From Phycisphaerales bacterium (GTDB lineage: Bacteria; Planctomycetota; Phycisphaerae; UBA1845; UTPLA1): a stretch of 39,595 bases of DNA. Positions 24,285 through 31,393 of this stretch are shown here, piece by piece; the first letter of the stretch is position 1; every line of letters starts with the position of its first letter. Where the stretch lies: contig JAKSDK010000070.1 of the NCBI GenBank assembly GCA_022360095.1, forward strand, positions 1-39,595, in the 5' to 3' direction. The position numbers were made by a program, and so were the translations under genes. Below the pieces are notes generated by a model. That model ran no database searches and was not told the origin of the DNA. It saw nothing but the letters and a program-made list of their open reading frames with translations.

Positions 24285-25751
24285 CTACCGTTGCTTCACA
24301 AAATGCTCGATGTTGCGCTCGGCCAGGGCGGCGATGGTCATGGAGGGCGGGGCCCCGGTCGGTCTGGGCAGGAGGCCCCCGTCAGCGACGAATAAACCTG
24401 GATAACCGAACACCTCACCGTACGGATTTGTGACGCCCGATTCGGGTGACTCCGCAATCCCCGCGCCACCGAGTGGGTGCACGGTGATCGGTAATCGCCT
24501 TGCGAAGACAGCCGGTGGCGCCATCAGTTTCGCCTTTGCGGTCTCCGCCAGTTCACGGAGTACCGCCATTGATCGTGCTTGAAACGCGGCGCCGACGTCA
24601 GGGTTATGTCGGTGAACCAGCGCCCCGCGTCGCCCGAGCACGAGCTGTCCGGGATTGTCGTTGTAGCCCATGATGCCGAAAGACCAGGTGCGTCGTTTTG
24701 CCTTTGACGAGCGCATGGTTCCGCACCATGTTGCGGGGTTCAACAGGCCGGCCAAGCCGCCCAGGTCGTACGGCACGAGTCCTGTTTCCATGAGGTAGAG
24801 GCGTTCCCTTTTCCACAAGTCCAGCCAGGCGGTGACCGGCGGTCCGGCGTCGGGTGTCAGATCGACTTCCGGTCCGATCAGCAGGCCCCCGAAATCGCCA
24901 TTTGTGTAAAATTGCCTGCCAAGCCTCTTGCTGAGGTTGGGCAGCGTTCTCGATACATCGCGACATTGCAAGAGAAGCCGTGTTGTGTTGAGTGCGCCCG
25001 CGGCGATCACGACATAGGGCGCGACAATCGAGTTTTCTTGATAAGCATCGCGATGCCATCGACGGTAGGACACTCGATAGGCGTCGGCCTCCGGTATGAT
25101 CGCATGGACTTCGGAATGGGGCCGGATTTCCGCTCCGTGCGATTGAGCGTGAGGCAGATATGTTTGATCAAGCGTTTTCTTCCGTGCCGCTCGCCCTCCT
25201 TGCAGCCAGGTCGCCAACTCATGATAGACACCGTTGGCGACGGGTTGTTGACGAAGGACGGCGGGATCGTCCGGCCAGGTCATCGACAGCGGCAAGCGCG
25301 TGACGTCTTCGCCCATTTTCCGCCCGATGGATTCCAGCGTCGTTGTTCTTGCAACGGCCTGGGGAATCGGCGTCGGCGCGATCATGGCTTCGACGCGGTT
25401 GTAGCAGGGCGCCAGCGTTTCGAGATTCAGGCCGGAAGGCCAGCCGTCTTCGAAGGCTTCGCGTGGAGGTCGGACGGTCACGGCCGTGTAGACGTTCGAC
25501 CCTCCGCCCACGCCGTTGGCTGTCAGAGCCAGCAAGCCCTTGAGCCGGTGCAATTCAAGTATTCCGGGGTTTCCTTCAGCATGGAAGATCGGCGCATGTC
25601 CATCTGCGATGTCTTCGTAGACTCGTGGCGTGATCCGCGGGCCACGTTCAAGGACGATGACGCGGAGTCCGGCCTCTGCGGCCCTCAGGGCACAGACCGA
25701 TCCGCCAAAGCCCGAACCGATGACGATGAGGTCGCAGTTCACGCTTGACAT
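24285..25751 (-). CDS. GMC-type FAD oxidoreductase (cholesterol-oxidase-like)
   Basis: A 488-residue flavoprotein. The N-terminal dinucleotide fold is VIGSGFGGSVCALRAAEAG, followed by VLERG. TANGVGGGSNVY and the C-terminal HPLGGAG and GLFVADGGLLPRPTG-type blocks belong to the GMC/cholesterol oxidase group of FAD-linked alcohol oxidases or dehydrogenases. The ATG at 25751 begins exactly at the FAD motif; the frame remains open to 26075 but there overlaps the divergent amidohydrolase. The 84-nt gap to that gene must hold both promoters. The substrate, perhaps a sterol-like or other alcohol, is not determined. Confidence 0.88.
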   Translation of the reverse strand: MSSVNCDLIVIGSGFGGSVCALRAAEAGLRVIVLERGPRITPRVYEDIADGHAPIFHAEGNPGILELHRLKGLLALTANGVGGGSNVYTAVTVRPPREAFEDGWPSGLNLETLAPCYNRVEAMIAPTPIPQAVARTTTLESIGRKMGEDVTRLPLSMTWPDDPAVLRQQPVANGVYHELATWLQGGRAARKKTLDQTYLPHAQSHGAEIRPHSEVHAIIPEADAYRVSYRRWHRDAYQENSIVAPYVVIAAGALNTTRLLLQCRDVSRTLPNLSKRLGRQFYTNGDFGGLLIGPEVDLTPDAGPPVTAWLDLWKRERLYLMETGLVPYDLGGLAGLLNPATWCGTMRSSKAKRRTWSFGIMGYNDNPGQLVLGRRGALVHRHNPDVGAAFQARSMAVLRELAETAKAKLMAPPAVFARRLPITVHPLGGAGIAESPESGVTNPYGEVFGYPGLFVADGGLLPRPTGAPPSMTIAALAERNIEHFVKQR

Positions 25752-25835
25752 GGTGTTCCCATTATCTCTCGAAATCGGGGTGTCACGCAAATCAAGACCT
25801 GACACATTCGTCTGAACAGGGTAAGTTGCGCCATC

Positions 25836-26924
25836 ATGGTCATTGATGTTCATTGCCACGTTGGGCTTAGCGCCCGTAAGGTCGATGGTTCGATCCCGCG
25901 TTTTTCGTTTGAACAGAACGGCGCGCTTGGTTCGCCCGGCTACGATAGTTATCTTGCCCCGCGTTTGCTTAAACGAACGGCTTGGTTTTTTGTTCGGCGG
26001 TGGCTCGGTATCGATCCCAAGTTGCCGTCCGGAGATGAGCTTGATGCCGAGATCGAAGCTGTCAATGAAAGGCACTGGTCACAGATGCCGAGCGTGGACC
26101 GGCTGGTCCTGTTGGCGTTCGACGAATATCACGATGATGACGGCCGTGTCATTGGGGCCGCCGAGCGTGGTCAGGCTTACGGCAGCGATCTTTACACGTC
26201 CAACAGTCTGGTGCGTGCAATGTGTGAGGCTCGGCCGGATCGGTATTTGCTGGGCGGTTCTATTCATCCCTATCGCACTCAGGATGGCCAGTGCGCCCGG
26301 GATTTGCTGGAAGAGCTTACCGCGGCCGGTGCGGTTCTGATCAAATGGCTGCCGATTCATCAGAACATCCGTGCAGAAGATCCGCGTACGGTGGCCTTTC
26401 TGCGAGCGGCGGCACAACTGAACATTCCGATGCTGATCCACTACGGCGGGGAGATGTCGCTGGCGCGTCAGCACATGGAGTTCGAGCACCCGGGTCCGAT
26501 GCTGGAGGTCCTCCGCACGCTTCGGGCGGAAGGCAACATGCCGACGGTTATTGTCGCGCACGTCGCCACGCCTTCGTTCATTTGGCAAAGTCGCGACGGC
26601 TATGACACGCTGATCGATGCATTGTCGGGGGAATTCAAGGACGCGCCGCTCTACGCCGACGTTTCGGCTTTGGCGGCGTTTGGGCGTACGACCTGGCTTC
26701 GCCGGCTGGCGGACATGCCCGACCTTCATCGCAAACTCCTCTGGGGAAGTGACTATCCGATCCCGGTTTTGCTCTGGCCCTTTTGGCGCCGGGTGGATTA
26801 CGCCACGCGTCAGCGAATCGCCGGGCTTCGGTCCTGGGTGGAGCAGGATCTTCAACTCAAGCGCGCGTTGGGCTATCAAGATTGTGTTTTCACACAGGCG
26901 GCATCGATCCTCCGTGTGAAGTGA
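25836..26924 (+). CDS. Amidohydrolase family 2 (TIM-barrel metal hydrolase)
   Basis: A 362-residue amidohydrolase_2 (ACMSD/decarboxylase-like) protein. The N-terminal metal motif is IDVHCHVG (H6, H8). Later ligands are probably the His in MLIHYGGE, the His in VAHVATPS and the Asp in LLWGSDYPIP near the C-terminus. The family hydrolyses or decarboxylates small carboxylic substrates. Residues 15-90 form an insert with aromatic and basic residues not typical of minimal members. It is divergent from the GMC oxidoreductase, so a shared pathway is possible but unproven. Confidence 0.85.
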   Translation: MVIDVHCHVGLSARKVDGSIPRFSFEQNGALGSPGYDSYLAPRLLKRTAWFFVRRWLGIDPKLPSGDELDAEIEAVNERHWSQMPSVDRLVLLAFDEYHDDDGRVIGAAERGQAYGSDLYTSNSLVRAMCEARPDRYLLGGSIHPYRTQDGQCARDLLEELTAAGAVLIKWLPIHQNIRAEDPRTVAFLRAAAQLNIPMLIHYGGEMSLARQHMEFEHPGPMLEVLRTLRAEGNMPTVIVAHVATPSFIWQSRDGYDTLIDALSGEFKDAPLYADVSALAAFGRTTWLRRLADMPDLHRKLLWGSDYPIPVLLWPFWRRVDYATRQRIAGLRSWVEQDLQLKRALGYQDCVFTQAASILRVK

Positions 26925-27008
26925 CGGCTTGGACCGGCTCTGAATCTGCGATTATACTGCCGGTTTTTGAACATCTGCACGCAACTGGACTCAGAAGGAA
27001 ATCGGGCA

Positions 27009-27440
27009 ATGGCGTATACGATCAAGAAGGTCGAGGTCTGGGCCGCGGACATCGTCAACAAACCGGGAATGCTTGCCCGGATGCTGGAGGGTCTCACACA
27101 GGCCGGGGCGCAGCTCGAGTTTCTGATCGCTCGTCGGGTGACGGAGCACACGTCGCGCGTCTTCATCGCGCCGCTGAAGGGCAAGAAACAGCATCAGGCG
27201 GCGGCTGACGTCGGTCTCGTGCCGGCGGCGGGGATGTACGCCATTCGGATTGACGGCCCGGACCGTGGGGGGCTCGGAGCGGAGATCACCCGTGCGGTGG
27301 CTGCAGGCGGCATCAACATTCGCGGTGCGTCGTCTGCGACGCTTGGCCGTAAGAACGTTTTTTATCTGGCGTTCAAGACGGATGAGGAATCCAAAGCGGC
27401 GACCAAGGTGGTCAAGAAGGCGCTGAGCAGGAAGAAATGA
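27009..27440 (+). CDS. Tandem ACT-domain protein
   Basis: A 143-residue protein with two ACT-like ligand-binding units: residues 4-70 (VEVWAADIVNKPGMLARMLE) and 78-140 (YAIRIDGPDRGGLGAEITRA). ACT domains sense amino acids and often regulate metabolic enzymes; no catalytic domain is attached here. The Lys-rich C-terminus is KKALSRKK. The ATG at 27009 follows AGAAGGAAATCGGGCA. It lies just upstream of alaS on the same strand, so an amino-acid-sensing link is tempting but unsupported. Confidence 0.75.
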   Translation: MAYTIKKVEVWAADIVNKPGMLARMLEGLTQAGAQLEFLIARRVTEHTSRVFIAPLKGKKQHQAAADVGLVPAAGMYAIRIDGPDRGGLGAEITRAVAAGGINIRGASSATLGRKNVFYLAFKTDEESKAATKVVKKALSRKK

Positions 27441-27470
27441 AATTTAGAATGAAGAATCGAGAATATTCAA
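27440..27470 (+). repeat. A-rich short-period repeat before alaS
   Basis: AAATTTAGAATGAAGAATCGAGAATATTC is built from GAAT/GAAG/GAGAAT words with about a 7-nt period. It begins at the stop of the ACT gene and ends just before the first possible alaS start. It resembles in style the AAACGTC array inside mfd. It could equally be simple A-rich leader sequence. Confidence 0.4.
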
Positions 27471-27513
27471 AATGGGAGACGACGCTCTCTCTCCATTTGC
27501 ATTTAATGACGCC

Positions 27514-30500
27514 ATGAATCAACCGACAGCCCATGCTATTCGTCAACAGTTTATCGACTACTTCGTCGAGAAATGTGGTCACACGTTTGTGCCGAGCAGC
27601 CCTTGTGTTCCTCATGACGATCCGACGCTGATGTTCGCGAACGCGGGGATGAACCAGTTCAAGGATGTTTTCCTCGCAACGGGCACGCGCCCGTACAGCC
27701 GCGCGGCGAATTCGCAGAAGTGCATCCGTGCCGGGGGCAAGCACAACGATCTCGACGACGTAGGCCATGATACGTATCACCACACGTTCTTCGAGATGCT
27801 CGGCAACTGGTCCTTCGGGGACTATTTTAAGAAGGAAGCCATCGAATGGGCCTGGGACTTGTTGACCAAGGTCTGGGGCATCGACGGCACGCGACTGCAC
27901 GCGACCTATTTCGAGGGTGATTCGGCCGAGGGACTCGAACCGGATATTGAAGCGCGTGATTTGTGGTTGAACATCTTGCCGCCGGACCGTGTCCATCCTG
28001 GTAACAAAAAGGACAACTTCTGGGAGATGGGCGATACCGGCCCGTGCGGGCCGTGCAGCGAAATTCATATCGACCTGACGCCTGAGAAGAACGGTCACTC
28101 CCTTGTCAACGCCGGCGATCCGAAGGTGATCGAGATTTGGAATCTGGTGTTCATCCAGTTCAACCGCGGTCCTGACGGCAAGCTGTCGCCGTTGCCGGCG
28201 AAACACGTCGACACGGGGATGGGCTTCGAACGCGTCACCGCCATCCTCCAGGGCAAGACCAGTAACTATGATACGGACGTCTTCGCGCCGATCTTTGCGG
28301 CAATCAAGGAGGTTACCGGTGCACCGTCATACACCGGGCTCTTGGAAGACGACGAGAGTGCATCCGATCAGAGCCGCGCCCGTGAGGAAGCGGTGGGCAC
28401 CCAATCACCGGACGGCGTGCCCTCTTCTGAGCCGATTTCCTACGCCCTTGCCTACTTCATCACGTTCCATACCTATGGAACGTGGCTCCACGGAACCGAT
28501 CGAGGCTCAGTCGACTTCACCCACAATGAATACGGCACTCCCGTCGTTGCCTCCGATGAGCGTCGCGAAGAAGAAGAATTCATCCGTCTAAAGCACGAGC
28601 CGTTCAAGCTTGGAGAGGGCCATCGTCCGATCGTGGAGCGAACGATTTGCGAAGTGTGTGAGCATCGCGGCTGGACCCTACGCGAGTTGAATGTTCGCAC
28701 GAACCACGTCCATCTCGTCGTCAGTGCGCCGGAATCGCCGGAAAAGGTGATGAACGACCTAAAATCACATGCCACGCGCCGCCTGCGAGAAGCGGGACTC
28801 ATTGCCGACGACGCCAAGGTGTGGTCGCAGCATGGCAGTACGCAATATCTGTGGAAGGCTGAATCGGTTGAGACGGTGTGTGGATACGTGCGCGACGGAC
28901 AGGGGATGGATCTCCCGGGAACGGTCCTTAGCGTCGGACGCCCACCGCTTCCTGACGGGCGCGGCTCTGATCGGAGTAGTGATGCTGTTATGCGCGATGT
29001 CGCTTATCGTGTCGTCGCCGATCATGTTCGTTGCCTGACCTTCGCCCTGACCGACGGAGCAGTCCCCAGCAATGAGGGTCGCGGCTACGTTCTTCGCCGG
29101 ATTCTCCGCCGGGCCGTCCGTTATGGGCGACAATACCTGGGGACGACGGAGCCATTTCTACACAAGCTCGTGTCAGTCGTCGTGGAGACGATGCATGGCG
29201 CGTTTCCGGAATTGCAGGAAAGCCCGGGACGCATTGCCGAAGTCATTCTCGACGAAGAGGCTTCGTTCGGAAAAACACTGGACCGTGGGATCGCGCTGTT
29301 TGAAGAAGCGGCCGATTATGCGGTCAAGCATCATCACGGTCGCATCAGCGGAGAAGACGCTTTCAAACTGCACGATACGTACGGTTTTCCGATCGATTTG
29401 ACGGAACTCATGGCGGAAGAGCGCGGGTTGAAGGTCAACATCGGTGAATATGAACGGCTGATGGAGCAGGCACGCGAGCGTGCGCGAGCGGAATCAAAAG
29501 CAGAAGTCGGTCTCCTAGATAAGATTGATTCAGCTCTTGTGGATGAAGCCGGTCCGTGCGACGACGAATCTAAATATTCAGATTCTCTGGAATGTGGTGC
29601 GATCGTCACAATGGCAAACACCGGTTTTGGTCCGCCGACCACGGGCGATGAATTTGTTTTCTCGACGAATCGGACATGTTTTTATGCTGAGCAAGGAGGG
29701 CAGGTCTCTGACGTCGGAACCGTTGAGACAAAAACGGGAGAGGCGGAGGTTCGATACGTTCAAAGGCGTGGTAACCGAATTATCTATTTTGGCAGAGTTG
29801 TCAAAGGACACATTGATGTTGGACAAGAATGCACGCTCCGAGTTTCCCCTGTTCGTCATGCAACGATGAAAAACCACACATCCACTCATGTCCTGAACTG
29901 GGCTTTGCGCGATGTTCTGGGTGATCATGTTCAGCAAAAAGGCTCCCTCGTTGATCCTGATAAAACCCGGTTCGATTTGTCTCACCCGTCCCAAATCACG
30001 GAAGAAGAGTTGGCGAGAATCGAAGAACTGGTCAATCGTCAGATCAAGGATGACCTTGAAGTTTATACCGAGGTCGTCGATCAGGCCGAAGCGAGGAAGG
30101 TCAATACGCTTCGTGCTGTGTTCGGTGAAAAATATCCGGACCAAGTCCGTGTCGTTTCCATCGGCGTACCGGTCAGGGAACTGCTCAACAACCCGATCAA
30201 CCCCGACTGGATGAATTACTCCGTCGAATTTTGCGGCGGGACCCATTTGAAGCGCACCGGAGAGGCCGGGAAATTTCGGCTGGTCGAGGAATCCGCGGTG
30301 GCGAAGGGCATTCGACGAGTCGTCGGCATTACCGGCCAGCGCGCCAAGCAGGCCGAAGACGACGCGACGGCCGTCGCGCGCCTGCTGAAGGAAGCGGCCG
30401 AGGCGAACGACGAGGCGTTGCCGCAGCGCATTTCCGAGATCACCGCCTTGATGAATCAGGCCGAGCTGCCGATTGTGGAGAAGTCGCGTTTGCGAGTTGA

Positions 30501-30945
30501 CCTGACTCATTTGCAGGAACGGGCCAAGAAAGCTGCGAAGCAGGCGGCCAAGGCAGGTGCTGCCGACATCATGGGCAAGGTGGACGACCTGCTGCAAAAC
30601 GCGGAGAAGGTTGGGGATTACTCGCTCATCTCGGCGAACCTCGGCACGGCTACGGTCGATCAGCTTCGGGCGGCGGCAGATTCGATTCGGGACCGGGCCG
30701 GTTCGGCCGCGGTTTTCCTGACGAGCGAGACGAGCGGAAAGGTTTCGCTGCTGGCGGCCATGACGAAGGACGTTGTTGCCAAAGGCATCAAGGCCGGTGA
30801 CGTGGTCAAAGCCGTCGCGCCGGTCGTGGGCGGCAGAGGCGGCGGTCGTCCAGACATGGCGCAGGGCGGCGGGACCGAAGTCGAGCACATCGACAAAGCG
30901 GTACGCGAAGCGGCCGAATGGTTGCGCGCGAAACTGGGGGAGTAA
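27514..30945 (+). CDS. alaS: Alanyl-tRNA synthetase with in-frame transposase-domain insertion
   Basis: A 1143-residue AlaRS; usual is 870-950. Residues 1-283 are the class II catalytic domain (PSSPCVPHDDPTLMFANAGM, then KCIRAGGKHNDLDDVG). Residues 284-487 are foreign: an HUH/Y1 transposase domain bounded by inverted repeats. Residues 488 on resume AlaRS (YRVVADHVRCLTFALTDGAV, NEGRGYVLRRILRRAVRYG). The editing domain keeps its zinc motifs H788-TST-H792 and C907-GGT-H911. The C-terminal Gly-rich C-Ala part is complete (GGRGGGRPDMAQGGG). There are no stops or frameshifts. ATG 27514 is the natural start; an in-frame ATG lies at 27472. It is the only alaS in the window, and if unique in the genome it must be functional. 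Confidence 0.93.
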   Translation: MNQPTAHAIRQQFIDYFVEKCGHTFVPSSPCVPHDDPTLMFANAGMNQFKDVFLATGTRPYSRAANSQKCIRAGGKHNDLDDVGHDTYHHTFFEMLGNWSFGDYFKKEAIEWAWDLLTKVWGIDGTRLHATYFEGDSAEGLEPDIEARDLWLNILPPDRVHPGNKKDNFWEMGDTGPCGPCSEIHIDLTPEKNGHSLVNAGDPKVIEIWNLVFIQFNRGPDGKLSPLPAKHVDTGMGFERVTAILQGKTSNYDTDVFAPIFAAIKEVTGAPSYTGLLEDDESASDQSRAREEAVGTQSPDGVPSSEPISYALAYFITFHTYGTWLHGTDRGSVDFTHNEYGTPVVASDERREEEEFIRLKHEPFKLGEGHRPIVERTICEVCEHRGWTLRELNVRTNHVHLVVSAPESPEKVMNDLKSHATRRLREAGLIADDAKVWSQHGSTQYLWKAESVETVCGYVRDGQGMDLPGTVLSVGRPPLPDGRGSDRSSDAVMRDVAYRVVADHVRCLTFALTDGAVPSNEGRGYVLRRILRRAVRYGRQYLGTTEPFLHKLVSVVVETMHGAFPELQESPGRIAEVILDEEASFGKTLDRGIALFEEAADYAVKHHHGRISGEDAFKLHDTYGFPIDLTELMAEERGLKVNIGEYERLMEQARERARAESKAEVGLLDKIDSALVDEAGPCDDESKYSDSLECGAIVTMANTGFGPPTTGDEFVFSTNRTCFYAEQGGQVSDVGTVETKTGEAEVRYVQRRGNRIIYFGRVVKGHIDVGQECTLRVSPVRHATMKNHTSTHVLNWALRDVLGDHVQQKGSLVDPDKTRFDLSHPSQITEEELARIEELVNRQIKDDLEVYTEVVDQAEARKVNTLRAVFGEKYPDQVRVVSIGVPVRELLNNPINPDWMNYSVEFCGGTHLKRTGEAGKFRLVEESAVAKGIRRVVGITGQRAKQAEDDATAVARLLKEAAEANDEALPQRISEITALMNQAELPIVEKSRLRVDLTHLQERAKKAAKQAAKAGAADIMGKVDDLLQNAEKVGDYSLISANLGTATVDQLRAAADSIRDRAGSAAVFLTSETSGKVSLLAAMTKDVVAKGIKAGDVVKAVAPVVGGRGGGRPDMAQGGGTEVEHIDKAVREAAEWLRAKLGE
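28363..28398 (+). repeat. Left REP-like inverted repeat in alaS
   Basis: This 36-nt repeat begins TCCGATCAGAGCC and ends GCGGTGGGC. It matches the reverse complement of 28940-28975 at 35 of 36 positions; the one difference is at 28384. It contains small internal complementarities (CCGC with GCGG, GCCC with GGGC), as REP sequences do. It starts exactly on an alaS codon boundary and is translated as SDQSRAREEAVG. Confidence 0.92.
28363..28974 (+). mobile_element. REP-flanked RAYT/Y1 transposase element inside alaS, in frame
   Basis: This 612-bp insertion (204 codons) has 36-bp inverted repeats at its ends. The inner part (about 28435-28905, alaS residues 308-464) encodes an IS200-like, REP-associated tyrosine transposase domain. 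It starts AYFITFHTYGTWLHGTDRGS and has the HUH metal motif N397-H-V-H400-LVV. The HGSTQYLWK block follows, and the candidate nucleophile is Tyr458 in CGYVRDGQG. It has no in-frame ATG start and no stop codon of its own; a GTG at 28417 is the only plausible private start. Removing 28363-28974 restores a normal AlaRS linker (ESA then SSDAVMRDVAYRVVADH). Confidence 0.88.
28940..28975 (-). repeat. Right REP-like inverted repeat in alaS
   Basis: This is the partner of 28363-28398 in inverted orientation. It is read through by the alaS frame as RPPLPDGRGSDR. No flanking target duplication longer than about 4 nt is visible, which fits Y1/RAYT-type elements. Confidence 0.92.
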
Positions 30946-30952
30946 GTGCCGA

Positions 30953-31345
30953 ATGATCCACGAGCTCGACTACGCCAGTGGTAGGCTGTCGCATGTGGAG
31001 CGGGTCAAAGCGGTCGCTGAACAGCAACGAAATCTAAAGATCATCGTCATGGTGCTTTTCGGTGGAATTGTGCTCTTACTCGGCATTCCCATGATGGTGA
31101 TCCCGCTTCTCGGCGTCGGAATCTACTCGTTCGTCGTCCTCTATCGACTCTTGGTCGCTATGGAAACGAAACCGATTTGGATTATGGCCAGTCTGTTGGG
31201 CGTGCTTGTTCCGCTTGTTCAAGTGCTGGTCTTTATCACTATCAATTACAAGGCTTGCGAGATTTTGCGCGCGGCCGGTTTGAAGATCGCCTTCACCGGC
31301 GTCCATGAGGACGACCTTGAGCGTTTTGCGCAGGAGCAGTGTTAG
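30953..31345 (+). CDS. Small membrane protein of unknown function
   Basis: A 130-residue protein starting at ATG 30953, with GGGGGAG about 11 nt upstream overlapping the alaS end. Three hydrophobic stretches are present: IIVMVLFGGIVLLLGIPMMV, GVGIYSFVVLYRLLV and WIMASLLGVLVPLVQVLVFI. A cytosolic C-terminal tail follows (ACEILRAAGLKIAFTGVHED). I recognise no family. It starts 7 nt after the alaS stop and ends about 48 nt before mfd, so it is probably in one transcript with both. Confidence 0.7.
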   Translation: MIHELDYASGRLSHVERVKAVAEQQRNLKIIVMVLFGGIVLLLGIPMMVIPLLGVGIYSFVVLYRLLVAMETKPIWIMASLLGVLVPLVQVLVFITINYKACEILRAAGLKIAFTGVHEDDLERFAQEQC

Positions 31346-31393
31346 CGGCGCGGTGATGTTGCTTCGGGCCTATATCCGCGCCATAATCTGTTT

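Noticed and set aside
28363..28974. The alaS insertion as an intein
   Set aside because: There is no terminal His-Asn before a Cys, Ser or Thr and no intein block motifs. The right junction reads GSDRSSD. The inner domain is HUH/Y1 transposase-like, not Hint or LAGLIDADG.
29578..30888. Minus-strand open frame of 436 codons
   Set aside because: It is antisense to conserved AlaRS editing and C-Ala domains and has no domain character or start signal.
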